From: Schizochytrium sp. CCTCC M209059 | Taxonomy: Eukaryota; Sar; Bigyra; Thraustochytrida; Thraustochytriidae | Reading direction: 5' to 3' | Length of the DNA: 64,000 bases | NCBI GenBank assembly: GCA_000818945.1 | Contig: KN805377.1 | Location: 742,909-806,908 of the forward strand | Shown: positions 29,533-38,979 of the stretch, one piece after another | Layout of the letters: each line of letters starts with the position of its first letter | Numbering within the stretch: the stretch's first letter is position 1 | Notes under the pieces: model-generated | The model's database searches: none | What the model was told of the DNA's origin: nothing | What the model saw: the letters and a program-made list of their open reading frames with translations, nothing else | Made by a program: the position numbers and the translations under genes

Positions 29533-31557
29533 CTAAAGCGCGTATTTTTCCTGAAGAGCGTCCAGATCAGCAAGGCTGGATTCTGGTATGGATCGCATTA
29601 TAGCAAATGCAGCATCAATCTGTTTCCGTGACGAGGCGGAGAGAAACATCAGGTTGAGTGAGAACCGCTTGACACTGGTGAGCGCGTTCAAAAGAGCAAA
29701 GGCTTTCTCAGCCTGGGCAGGCAAAAGCGCGTGCGTCACGCTGAGCATGGCATCAAAGCTGGTCTCGTCAAGTTGGTCAGCAAACGCACTAACGAGCGAG
29801 TTCTCCGACAAGTGCTTGAGTACGAGCTCGAGTGCCTCCTCCGCCGGCACTTTTTTCAAAACGACAGTCAACGACGGTCCTCGTCGCTTGGCTGTCGTTG
29901 CTTTACAAAGTTTTTTTGACGATCCGATCGAATTTTCCGAGGGGACGAGGTCGAGCTTGCAGTTAGTAGTCTTCGTGATCGAACGATCTTGGACGCGAGG
30001 CTCATCTTCTAAGGAATCTGTGACTTGCGGTCGGGACATTTCGGTGGACAAAGTCTCTGGCGTCAACTCTTGAAATCGTCGCAGGAACGCAGAGACGGTC
30101 TCCTGAAATTCCTTTTCTCGTTGCGCATTTGCACGAGCGCGAAAGTTGAACTTTCGCTCGATGTCGCCAAGTGCCTTTTCCTCCATTTCATCGAGATTAG
30201 AAAGACGCCGCGCCTCCTCCAGGGCTACACCGAGATCGTCCCAATACTCCAGCTGCATAAACGCCTGAAGTAGACGAAAGTGGGCCTTGAAATAAGCAGG
30301 CGACAGGGCAATCGCATTCTTGCAGTCTCCAACGCAGGCTTCTATGAGATCCTCTTCAGGGCCGGACTTGCCTTGCTTGTGGAGTTCCATGCGCGCTGCC
30401 GCACGGTTTGCCAGTACTTTGGCGCGTTCTTCTGGAAGATCAGTTTCGTCCTCTTGCGCTGCATGCAAAGCTTCATCGTAAAGCTCGATGGCTCTTCGAT
30501 AGTGACCCTCCGCAAACGCTACATTGCCCTGAGACTTGAGGGAAAGCGTCTTGTCCGCCTCGGCATCGACATCGGCGGTAGCGTCTTCGCTTGGCAGTCC
30601 AGAGGGTAGCTGCTGCGTTTCAACAGCTGGAGAGAGAGTCTTAGCAGACGTGCTTTGTGGGACAACCAATTGACTTGCCACCGAGAGCGCGGCGTCGTCT
30701 AGGACAGATTGTTGCTGTTCGTCTTTCTTCTCCTCGTCATCTGCGTTAGGCGCGGGACTCGGCGCTGGAAATCGTTTGAAATCATCGTACAATTTTCGCG
30801 CAAAGTCGCGCTCCTGCTGTGCGAGGTCTGTGCGCTCGGACCAGGATTCGAGCGTTTGGATGATCTTGGGGCTGACACGAATGATCCGATCTTTGCAGTA
30901 GAAATAGCGCAGCCAGGATAGAAAAAATCCGAGGAGCTGCAGACTCAACAGACCACCTCCAGGAAAGGTCGACTCGTAGTTGGTCATAAGGGCAGAAATG
31001 ATACGGGTTCGCGTGAGTGAAAGCATAGATTGATGAAGTGCTAGTTGCGCCTTGCTGGGCGGGTCATCGAACCATGCGAGGCTCTCTACGCCAGTGAGTA
31101 CGAGCAAAGCTTCCATAGCTTGCGCGCGAATCATCATGTTTGAGTTGTCGACAAGGTTTGCAAGGGCGACTAAACCGCCACCCAAGCAAAAGTCAGGACC
31201 AAAGGCCGGCTCGTGCACGTGCAGGAGGTACAGCAACGCGAGGGATACGACTTGAACCCTGTGCTGCGGGTGCTCCTTTGGTGCACCGTCTGGCGGGTCA
31301 CTGATGAGGAGTGAATAGAACCTGACATGCTCATGGTTCCGCGATGGCGCAAAGCAGAGCGCTCGCGCTCTGTCGCGCGTGAACCTTGATCGTAGCACTG
31401 CCTCAAGTTCATCGACGGGTGGTCGCTCCCAGATTTCCTCGAATTGTTTCCGCAACTGCTGCTTCGAGTTGGCAGCGTCCTGCGCGTCGTCAGGAATCGC
31501 CTGTAGAATAGCCGTGACGCGCGGTAAAACGTCTGCGTCCCAGCTCACGCTCGCCAT
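29533..31557 (-). CDS. ARM-like, TPR and RPAP3_C-domain protein (SPAG1/RPAP3-like)
   Basis: A 674-residue protein. The frame stays open 116 codons further upstream to an ATG at 31905, but MASVSWDADV at 31557 is the natural start because the upstream part is Arg-rich and crosses the divergent promoter. Residues about 60-240 are helical, ARM/HEAT-like (QAMEALLVLTGVESL). Residues about 335-455 hold TPR repeats (LKSQGNVAFAEGHYRRAIELY; VLANRAAARMEL), a type that binds Hsp90/Hsp70 tails. Residues about 555-665 match the RPAP3_C domain (EEALELVLKHLSEN; LLNALTSVKRFSLNLMFLS). TPR plus RPAP3_C is shared by RPAP3 (R2TP complex) and SPAG1 (axonemal dynein assembly factor). A chaperone-adaptor role is inferred. 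Confidence 0.86.
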   Translation of the reverse strand: MASVSWDADVLPRVTAILQAIPDDAQDAANSKQQLRKQFEEIWERPPVDELEAVLRSRFTRDRARALCFAPSRNHEHVRFYSLLISDPPDGAPKEHPQHRVQVVSLALLYLLHVHEPAFGPDFCLGGGLVALANLVDNSNMMIRAQAMEALLVLTGVESLAWFDDPPSKAQLALHQSMLSLTRTRIISALMTNYESTFPGGGLLSLQLLGFFLSWLRYFYCKDRIIRVSPKIIQTLESWSERTDLAQQERDFARKLYDDFKRFPAPSPAPNADDEEKKDEQQQSVLDDAALSVASQLVVPQSTSAKTLSPAVETQQLPSGLPSEDATADVDAEADKTLSLKSQGNVAFAEGHYRRAIELYDEALHAAQEDETDLPEERAKVLANRAAARMELHKQGKSGPEEDLIEACVGDCKNAIALSPAYFKAHFRLLQAFMQLEYWDDLGVALEEARRLSNLDEMEEKALGDIERKFNFRARANAQREKEFQETVSAFLRRFQELTPETLSTEMSRPQVTDSLEDEPRVQDRSITKTTNCKLDLVPSENSIGSSKKLCKATTAKRRGPSLTVVLKKVPAEEALELVLKHLSENSLVSAFADQLDETSFDAMLSVTHALLPAQAEKAFALLNALTSVKRFSLNLMFLSASSRKQIDAAFAIMRSIPESSLADLDALQEKYAL

Positions 31558-31982
31558 CTTGCTCTTTTGCACGTCCTTCTCGCCGCGCGCGCTCCAAGAC
31601 TTTCTTCTCTTTCCTTCCAAAGACCTGGTGCAGCAGTGCGTGCGGTCCCCCACCCTCGCGGGCTGATCGTCGAGTTGGGCTTTGCCTGCTTTCCTCCCTC
31701 GTCTCTCCCAGAATCTCCTTTCGTCGTCGCGCTCAGCTTGCTTGCGTGTCTCGCAAGACCGTTGAGGAGAAAAGGACTCACGAACTCTTTTGCGTTGCGC
31801 AATAGACACCCAAAACGACCGCAAATTAGTGCTAGCACAACCCCTTCGCACGCGGCCACCGATTCGGGCGGCGCGGGTCTGGAGGGTCTGGCGCGCGAGG
31901 ACCATTCACGCGACGGGAGAGCCCGAGTCCCGCGCAAACTCGAGCGAGCAGGAGGCCGAGCGCCGCGAGAGTACGCAGCGCG
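31558..31982. promoter_or_regulatory. Divergent promoter region, RPAP3_C gene / WDR12 gene
   Basis: A 425-bp spacer between two minus/plus starts that must contain both promoters and leaders. A chaperone-adaptor gene and a ribosome-assembly gene share it, so co-regulation is possible but unproven. TTTGCG and CGCGCGAG words occur but no named element is visible. Confidence 0.4.
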
Positions 31983-33647
31983 ATGGCGGGTCCGACACGA
32001 AGGAGCACGCGGGCGTCCGCGAGGGCTGCGGCGGAGCTCGAGAAAGAAGCCATGGACGTGGACGAGGGGACCGCGCAGGAGGTCGAGGACGACGTCGAGG
32101 AGGACGACGTCGAGGACGAGGAGGACAGCGAGGAGGAGCAGGGTGGAGCGGAAGAAGACGGAGATGAAGATGACGATGACGATGACGACGATGACGATGA
32201 GGACGACGAGGAAGAAGGCGAAGGAGACGAGCAGATCCGCGTCAAGTTCACGACCCGGTTCTCAAAGTACCGCGTGACCGAGACGAGCATCGCTGTGCCG
32301 CTGTCATTGCGCCGCGCAGGACTCTCCGAGGTGGTGAACCATCTTCTCGGAAGGGAAGACGAGGACCGTGTAGTCTTTGACTTTCTCATTGTCGAAAAGG
32401 ACACCCTCGTGCGGCGGAACCTTGAGTACCACCTACGCACGCTTAAACTTTCGAGCGAGGAGGTCTTGCATCTCGAGTACGCGCCCGCGCTGCTCGAGCC
32501 GGAGCTCTCTGCAGAGGAGAAATGGCCCGACTGGCTTTCTTGCGTCGACGCTCGCCGGCCGACCGCAGAGAATGAAGACCTTGTCGCCGTGACGGGGTCT
32601 TATGATGGGTCCCTTACCTTTTGCGAGGTGGCTCGCTCCTCTGGCGCCGCTGGGCCGGCCAAAGGCGTGACTGTGCTGTCCAAGGTCCAGGCTCACCGCG
32701 CCGCAGTCAAGGGTGTTACACAGTTTGGAGAAAACTACGTTTCTTCCTGTGGCAAGGATGGTGTTGTCAAGGTGTGGTCAACCTCATTGGCGGAGGCGGC
32801 GCCTGTGACGCGCAAAGCAGCAGCCAACGGATCCTCTTCGTCAACACGTTCGATGAACTGTACGCAGATTGCTAGCTGTGAAGGTCATGAGCGAAGTGTA
32901 GAAGCGCTAGACGCGGTGCAAATTGGCAATTTTGCCGTCATGGGTAGCGGTGGCTGGGACCAGTCCGTTTGCATCTGGAAGGTTGCGTTAGGCAACGAGG
33001 ATGGCGTCACTGCCGCCAAGGAAGAGGGTGAAGACGAAGATGATGCCGCGAATGGGAGCGACCGTAAAAAACGCAAAGTAAAGGGCGCAAAGGCAGCCTC
33101 TGCCCTGAAGACAGTCAAACCAGCCTCAGTTCTTTCAGGCCATACCGACAGTGTATCTGCCTTGACGTGGGCAGATCGCGGGTCCCCTTCGACGTTGTTC
33201 TCCGGCTCCTGGGACCGAAGCATTCGCGCGTGGGATGTGGTGCGAGAGGTGTGTACAATAAAGCTCAACGGGAACAAGGTGGTGACTGCGATCGCGCATA
33301 ATCCAACGACGGCAACGATTGCTACGGGCCATGCCGATGAGCAAGTACGCCTTTGGGACTCGCGTGTTACGGGCGAGGCCATTGTCAAACTTTCCCTCAA
33401 GTCGCACGAGGCGTGGATCACATCTGTGCAGTGGTCGCCTACCCGGCCTCATCTTCTCGCCTCGGCCTCGCAGGACCGGACCATCAAGCTTTGGGATGTC
33501 CGATCGTCCGTGCCGCTTCATACGCTCAAGTCTCACACAAATAAGGTGTTTGGGCTTTCATGGGACGCCTCGGGCACCATGCTCGTGTCTGCAGGCGCGG
33601 ACTCGATGCTGCGTGCCTACCGTGTCGGCACAGAGAAGTCCGACTGA
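31983..33647 (+). CDS. WDR12: Ribosome biogenesis protein WDR12/YTM1
   Basis: A 554-residue protein from ATG 31983. After an acidic N-terminal tract (residues about 20-80, almost all Asp/Glu), residues about 84-150 form the NLE domain (IRVKFTTRFSKYRVTE, then SIAVPLSLRRAGLSEVVNHLL). In YTM1 this binds the MIDAS domain of the AAA ATPase Rea1/Midasin. From about 195 to 550 is a seven-blade WD40 propeller with clear blades: GSYDGSLTFCEV, CGKDGVVKVWS, GGWDQSVCIWKV, GSWDRSIRAWDV, DEQVRLWDS, SQDRTIKLWDV and ADSMLRAYRV. With NOP7 and ERB1 it makes the PeBoW complex of 60S assembly in the nucleolus. The long acidic N-terminus is an extension over the yeast and human proteins. Confidence 0.95.
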   Translation: MAGPTRRSTRASARAAAELEKEAMDVDEGTAQEVEDDVEEDDVEDEEDSEEEQGGAEEDGDEDDDDDDDDDDEDDEEEGEGDEQIRVKFTTRFSKYRVTETSIAVPLSLRRAGLSEVVNHLLGREDEDRVVFDFLIVEKDTLVRRNLEYHLRTLKLSSEEVLHLEYAPALLEPELSAEEKWPDWLSCVDARRPTAENEDLVAVTGSYDGSLTFCEVARSSGAAGPAKGVTVLSKVQAHRAAVKGVTQFGENYVSSCGKDGVVKVWSTSLAEAAPVTRKAAANGSSSSTRSMNCTQIASCEGHERSVEALDAVQIGNFAVMGSGGWDQSVCIWKVALGNEDGVTAAKEEGEDEDDAANGSDRKKRKVKGAKAASALKTVKPASVLSGHTDSVSALTWADRGSPSTLFSGSWDRSIRAWDVVREVCTIKLNGNKVVTAIAHNPTTATIATGHADEQVRLWDSRVTGEAIVKLSLKSHEAWITSVQWSPTRPHLLASASQDRTIKLWDVRSSVPLHTLKSHTNKVFGLSWDASGTMLVSAGADSMLRAYRVGTEKSD

Positions 33648-33821
33648 CACTCCTCTTGGTCATCAAAAAAATCGTAATTTGTGTCGCATTCTTTTTCATC
33701 CTAGATTGATCTGGTGGCGATGCGATGCGATGTGATGCGATGTATCAGCAGGTGGATGAAAGAGATGGTGCACAACAAGGGTAGGAGAGCGAATTGCCTC
33801 TTCAACAAGCCGATTGAGGTC

Positions 33822-34775
33822 TCACTGGACAGGCTTGCAGAAAATTTGCACAGGGCCGCGCTCAAGAGTCTCAATGGCTTTTTCCAGGCGTTTGAGCATT
33901 CCCTCGAGATACTCCTTGCGTTGGATTTTGCCGGCTGTGTCGAGATTGACGACGTGTGCTTGAAGCTGGTACTTGGCATTGTACGAGTCCCATTTGATCT
34001 TGAGCTCTTCGACGAGCTTGCAACGTTCTTCCTCGTCAAGCGTGTACTCACGACCTCGCGCAGCCTCCTCTCGGCGCAAACGTTCTCGCTCTGCCTCGAT
34101 GAAAACGTTCTTCTCCGCCTGAATATCATGCTGCACGCGGCGCAGATAGTTCGGGACCTTGCCAAACTCCTTCTTGTTCATGTACCGTTTCTCGCTGCGC
34201 TCCACGCGCTTGGGCTCCTCACCTATGGAACACAGAGAGATGAAGAAGTAGAGCAAGAAAAATTTGCGCGTTAGACGACAATTTATTGTTCACCATGATT
34301 CAGGTCCGAGGCGAGTTCTACGTACCTTCAAGAATAGCTTGCACGGCGTTGGCCATGACAAAGTTCTTGCGAGGCTCATGTTTGACAATTTTTGCAAGCT
34401 CAGATTTCTGCGTTGAAACCTTCTGTTAGCATCACTTTCTTTTTCGGGCAAGGAGGCGCCTGGATCTTTTTTTTTTTTTTTCTCTCTCTCCCTCGCCTTG
34501 CTCACCTCACGTACCGTAGGAAGGGCTGCCTTCACTTTGACGCGCTGTCCATAAGTGTAGTCTGCACAAACAAAGAATTGAAAACAGAACGTCAGTATTG
34601 CGTGCCATGGGCTCTTCGCCAAGAAGTACAAGTACAACGCACCATCGCCGATGAAGTCCGGGTTAAAGCTTGACTGTACGAGGCGCACATTCGGGTCATG
34701 CTTCGACTTGTATCGCGCCGGTTTCTCCTCCTCCACGCGCTTTTGTTCCACCCAGTCGTGCAAGTTCTCCGTCAT
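33822..34775 (-). CDS. ENKUR: Enkurin (four exons)
   Basis: Reconstructed exons on the minus strand: 34643-34775, 34506-34561, 34326-34407 and 33822-34222, giving 223 residues. Borders are GTGCGT/TGCAG, GTGAGC/CGCAG and GTACGT/CATAG; phases agree at each join. Exon 2 could instead end five codons... more precisely at an earlier GTACGT, which also keeps the frame and removes three residues. The start is MTENLHDWVEQKR. The C-terminal two thirds match the enkurin domain: VPNYLRRVQHDI, ERLRREEAARGREYTLDEEER, IKWDSYNAKYQL, then KIQRKEYLEGMLKRLEKAIETLE. Enkurin binds calmodulin and TRPC channels in sperm and is a microtubule inner protein of motile axonemes. It is the most intron-dense gene in the window, and intron 2 has a long poly-pyrimidine tract. 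Confidence 0.9.
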
Positions 34776-35893
34776 GGTCTTAACGCAGCAGCGAGCGGCA
34801 GCAGCAGCGGCAGCAGTAGCGGCAGCAGTAGCGGCACGAGCGACAAGAAGCTAGGTGTCTCACGCTTCAGGCTCGATTCGCCTGAATCAGCAACTACACC
34901 TGCGTGCGTGCCAGCTCGTTCCAGCGTGCGTACGCTCTCGAGTCCGTTCGAGAGAACTCCAGCGAATGGTGCACACCCTGATAGCATAGATCCGTTGAGA
35001 GAGTTGACTCAGACTCGGACCCCGGCCGTTTAGCACCGGTCACTTACTCACTCACACACATACATTGAGCATACGTTTGGCTTCATAAGATTCGAAGCAA
35101 GCAATGCGCAAGCAATGCAGTCAAAATGCATGCTTTACACGCAATACCTGATGTTGCTGTCGTGTTTTGATGCATCGGCCAGCCAAATCGTCGGGTCTAA
35201 AATTTCCCCTGTAACTGGTCACAGTAGTGACACGGACGGGTCGCAACGTCGAGTCTCACGGTGGCACAATAGGTAAGAAAACTGGGTTTCGCGCTTGCTC
35301 CAATGAAGTGCCTTCTCCGAAGCAAGTGTGATTGCGCCGTGACGATTTTTTTCTGCGCGCACCCCCCCCCCCCCCCCCCCCCCCCCCNNNNNNNNNNNNN
35401 NNNNNNNNNNNNNNNNNNNNNNNNNNNNNNNNNNNNNNNCCCGGGGTTTTTTTTTTTCCCCCCCCCCCCCCCCCCCCCCCCGAAAAGGCATGCAGTCGAT
35501 AGTTCTCGGCGAACCTTGATGGTAGGGCCCGCCGCTAATCCCAGTGGCACCAGTGACACGCACCTCAAACTCCCTAGCAGGAAAAGGCTTTTGGCAACGG
35601 ATCTCGCGCCTGCCAATGTTTTTGAACTAAGTGAGCAATGCGAAAGAAAGAAAGGAAAGCGAGGCCTTTCACATGTGAGAATTAGCTTTATCAGATTGAC
35701 AAAGGTGCGCACTCGGGCTAAGGCCTCAAATCAGAGGCTGAACACTTGTGTACATCGAGATGCTCGATCTGCGACAGCGAGGTGAGCTATCGTGTCTGTA
35801 CAGGAGGTAAATTCCATTTTACGAGGCAGCTTTAAAGCTGCCTGCCTCAAGGCCAAGCGGCGGCGCATCAGGTGTCGGAGGAGCGTGGTCGCC
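34776..35893. other. Intergenic region containing an assembly gap
   Basis: Between enkurin (-) and the double-kinase gene (+). It contains a CAG/GCA-type repeat just upstream of the enkurin start (34785-34835) and the gap of N with poly-C flanks. Open frames crossing the gap are artefacts. The kinase frame is open from 35792 (GTG) but has no ATG before 35894. Confidence 0.6.
35388..35439. other. Assembly gap: 52 N flanked by homopolymers
   Basis: About 26 C before the N run; after it CCC, GGGG, eleven T and then 24 C. The true length and content of this stretch are unknown. Confidence 0.99.
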
Positions 35894-38800
35894 ATGTCTA
35901 CGGTGGTCCCTGTGCACACGCGCACTGTACTTAGCGACGATCAGCTTGCGCCTGGAGGATATTCAAAGAAGCTGCTTGCGTCAATCGAGACGAACAGCAA
36001 CAAATTCTCCCTTCCGCAAGTGAGCTCGCCGCTGAGTAAGCGCAAGAATGGAAGTCTAAATGGTTCTGGTTCCCACAATGATGGCTCGAGCGAAGCAGAG
36101 GACATGACAGAGCTCTCGCGTCTCAATGAGGGAAACACAACAATTTTAAATCTCTACATTCGAATGAACCCGGTAACGCTGCGCTTTAGCGACAAAGATC
36201 TCGAGCACGATTTCCATTGCTTTCACGAAGGCAAGCGTCATCTTTCAATTATGGTGACCTACGGATTTTTCGCTGTTCTCGCGCAGAGCGATGCTCTGAG
36301 GCTCTGGACCTCCCTTTTACGATTTGGGTCGTTGCCACCTGGCGCTCTTGGTAGCCTCGCAATCTTACAATGCGATTCCATCATCGCTGCGAGCATCCTC
36401 GCATTAGGAGTGCTTTCACCTCGCTGGCGGTCGCGGGTGGCTCTTTTCCACGATCCTGTGTTGTGCGGACTCGTGTTCGCAAGCACTCTTGGACACATTG
36501 TTCGCGAACAACGATCCTACGATGATGTTCTTCACACGGGATATCTTGCGGCAGCTAACTACATTACTATCATCATTAGCCGCATGCCGTATCTACGAGC
36601 TCTCGCTCTTGTCACGAGCATGCACATCGCTTATCTCGTAGTTCACAGGACATTCTTTTCCGAGGATAGCATGAGCATTTTGCTATGCAACATAAGCTTT
36701 GCATATGCGCTCCGTGCTGCGGAGCTCGCGACGCGGCGTGACTTTCGTCTCACCAAGCGATTAGCTGCGGAGAACATCGACGTCAAAGTCGATGTGACAA
36801 CGCGAAGTTGGTTTGGCAATGGCCTTGCCAAGGTTTCGCCAGCCAGCAACGTTTCCGGAGGCTCGGAGCGGCAAAGGAGCCTTGGAGAGTCGACAAACAA
36901 GCTCTCCTCCCACCTTGTCCGCTTCTCGGACCTCGAGCTTGGCGATACGCTTGGAAGCGGGGCGTTTGGCACGGTCATGGCCGCCAAGTGGCACGGCACA
37001 AACGTTGCGGTGAAACGCATTCATGGGGTTCCGACGCAACAGTTGGTGGAGGATTTTGGCAGAGAGTCTGCCATCATGGCAAGCATTCGCCATCCCGCGA
37101 TCGTCATGCACCTAGGCGTCTGTCTGAAACCTCTCATGATGGTCATGGAGCTGATGCCGCGCGGATCGCTGTACACAATCGTCCATGTCAACAAGACACC
37201 ATTGCACAGTTCGCTGCGACTTCGTATGCTTTTGGACGTTGCGCAGGGAATGACCTTCTTGCACAACTTGGATGACCCGGTCTTCCACAATGATCTCAAG
37301 AGTCTTAATGTACTGGTTGACAATGACTGGAGGTGTAAGGTGAGCGACTTTGGCTTTAGCCAGATTCTTAATGACGTCAAGGATGGCAAGTCTCACCAAA
37401 TTCCGGATCCAGACCAACCACTTGCCCCAGACAGGTCCGTCTCAAAAGAGGAGCATGTCATTGTTCTAAAACGGATCGAAAGGAGTCCAAGCAACAGCCT
37501 CGAAGGTATTCCGCAAGCCTCGCATCGTAACAGTTTTCTCCGCGACAACTCTGCGATTGGTTTTTCTCACAATGTTCCTATGGCGGTTGCTACCGTTGGT
37601 TGGGCCTCTCCAGAGATGTTGCGAGGCGAGGCGCTGACTGACAAGAACGACGTGTATGCGTTTGGTGTTGTTCTATTCGAGCTGCTAACACTTTCCGTTC
37701 CATTTGAGTGCATGGCCCGTGACGCGATTCCTCTTTGCGTTCTCGAAGGAACGCGGCCCGCAGACTTGGTGGACATGAATTCCTTCACCTTTAATGACCA
37801 AGATCAAGATCAAAATCAAGATCAAGAGAGGTGCAAGAAGGCTTTTGCCAAGTTGGAGGAGCTGATGCAAGACTGCTGGGCGCCAGATGCCGATTTGCGA
37901 CCAAGCTTCAAGGATGTTCTGCAGCGAATGGAGAATGCACGCGACGCGCTGTTTGGCTCAACGCACGTACAATGGGACGACGACGTGGTAACGCCTGCAC
38001 GCTCACGAGAGTTACCGCAAGGTGGTGCAAAAAGATCCTCGGATGCGTTCGAGTTTACAATCGATCCCGCGGAGCTTCGCATGGGACCTAAGATCGGAAG
38101 TGGGGCTTTTGGCGAGGTGCACGAGGCCATCTATCACGGTACGCATGTGGCAGTAAAGAAACTCTTCAGCTCGTCCCTTCCTGAAAATGCTCTAAAAGAG
38201 TTTGAAAAGGAGTGTAAATTGATGCTCTCCCTTCGACACCCCAACGTCGTACTGTTCTTGGGGGCAAACCACCAGCCGCCAAACCTGCTTCTTGTGACGG
38301 AACTACTCACGCGCGGAAGTTTACATTATACCTACAGCTCATCGCCCCTGCCCAAAGAACGTAAGCGTCACCTTTCTTTGATCCGCAAGGTCACAGAGGG
38401 CATGGCGTTGGGCCTAAATTACTTGCACAACCGAAGCCCACCCATCATCCACCGAGATATGAAGAGCCCAAACGTTCTTCTTGACGAGAACTGGAACGCG
38501 AAGATTGCTGACTTTGGGCTCTCACGTATCAAGGATGAGAGCAAGATCATGACGTGCGTCGGAAGTCCGCTGTGGGCTGCTCCTGAGACACTTCGCGGGG
38601 AAGGGTCGGGCTGTCCAAGCGACGTGTACAGTTTTGCGGTCGTTGTTTGGGAGCTGGTGGCATGGAGAGAACCGTACCCTGGGATGACGCCTGCGGAGAT
38701 AATGAGGGCGGTTGCTCTCAAGGGTCTGCGGCCAACAATCCCACCTGATTGTCCCAAGGTTGTTGTCAATTTGCTTCGCAAGTGCTGGGATTCAGATCCA

Positions 38801-38902
38801 AGCAAGCGGCCAACGTTCGACAAGATTATCCCGGAAGTAGAGACGTGGTCCACAAGTCTCTCGGCTGATGCCACCGCAGCAGCCAAAGGAAGCGACGCGT
38901 GA
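35894..38902 (+). CDS. Multi-pass membrane protein with two tandem TKL kinase domains
   Basis: A 1002-residue protein from ATG 35894 (GCC before ATG); the frame opens earlier at a GTG. Residues about 117-285 contain around six hydrophobic helices. Kinase 1 (about 347-690) has GSGAFG near 353, the VAVK lysine, HNDLKSLN at 465 (HRD with Arg replaced by Asn; the catalytic Asp kept), SDFGF, a long activation-loop insertion and ASPEM. Kinase 2 (about 726-985) is canonical: GSGAFG, VAVKK, HRDMKSPN at 853, ADFGLS at 872, AAPE, and a DVYSFAVVVWEL helix. Both are of the tyrosine-kinase-like (TKL, Raf/MLK/CTR1) type, with Ser/Thr specificity expected. Membrane sensing with a modified kinase placed before an active one is inferred. 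Confidence 0.93.
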   Translation: MSTVVPVHTRTVLSDDQLAPGGYSKKLLASIETNSNKFSLPQVSSPLSKRKNGSLNGSGSHNDGSSEAEDMTELSRLNEGNTTILNLYIRMNPVTLRFSDKDLEHDFHCFHEGKRHLSIMVTYGFFAVLAQSDALRLWTSLLRFGSLPPGALGSLAILQCDSIIAASILALGVLSPRWRSRVALFHDPVLCGLVFASTLGHIVREQRSYDDVLHTGYLAAANYITIIISRMPYLRALALVTSMHIAYLVVHRTFFSEDSMSILLCNISFAYALRAAELATRRDFRLTKRLAAENIDVKVDVTTRSWFGNGLAKVSPASNVSGGSERQRSLGESTNKLSSHLVRFSDLELGDTLGSGAFGTVMAAKWHGTNVAVKRIHGVPTQQLVEDFGRESAIMASIRHPAIVMHLGVCLKPLMMVMELMPRGSLYTIVHVNKTPLHSSLRLRMLLDVAQGMTFLHNLDDPVFHNDLKSLNVLVDNDWRCKVSDFGFSQILNDVKDGKSHQIPDPDQPLAPDRSVSKEEHVIVLKRIERSPSNSLEGIPQASHRNSFLRDNSAIGFSHNVPMAVATVGWASPEMLRGEALTDKNDVYAFGVVLFELLTLSVPFECMARDAIPLCVLEGTRPADLVDMNSFTFNDQDQDQNQDQERCKKAFAKLEELMQDCWAPDADLRPSFKDVLQRMENARDALFGSTHVQWDDDVVTPARSRELPQGGAKRSSDAFEFTIDPAELRMGPKIGSGAFGEVHEAIYHGTHVAVKKLFSSSLPENALKEFEKECKLMLSLRHPNVVLFLGANHQPPNLLLVTELLTRGSLHYTYSSSPLPKERKRHLSLIRKVTEGMALGLNYLHNRSPPIIHRDMKSPNVLLDENWNAKIADFGLSRIKDESKIMTCVGSPLWAAPETLRGEGSGCPSDVYSFAVVVWELVAWREPYPGMTPAEIMRAVALKGLRPTIPPDCPKVVVNLLRKCWDSDPSKRPTFDKIIPEVETWSTSLSADATAAAKGSDA

Positions 38903-38979
38903 CGAAGCACACGTGACAAGAGTATAATAACTATTCACGACAATGTCCTTTCCTGAATTTCAAGTGTATAGTAATATAA

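Noticed and set aside
31558..31905. 116-codon upstream extension of the RPAP3_C protein with its own ATG
   Set aside because: Arg-rich, no motif, lies in the divergent promoter; MASVSWDADV is the better start.
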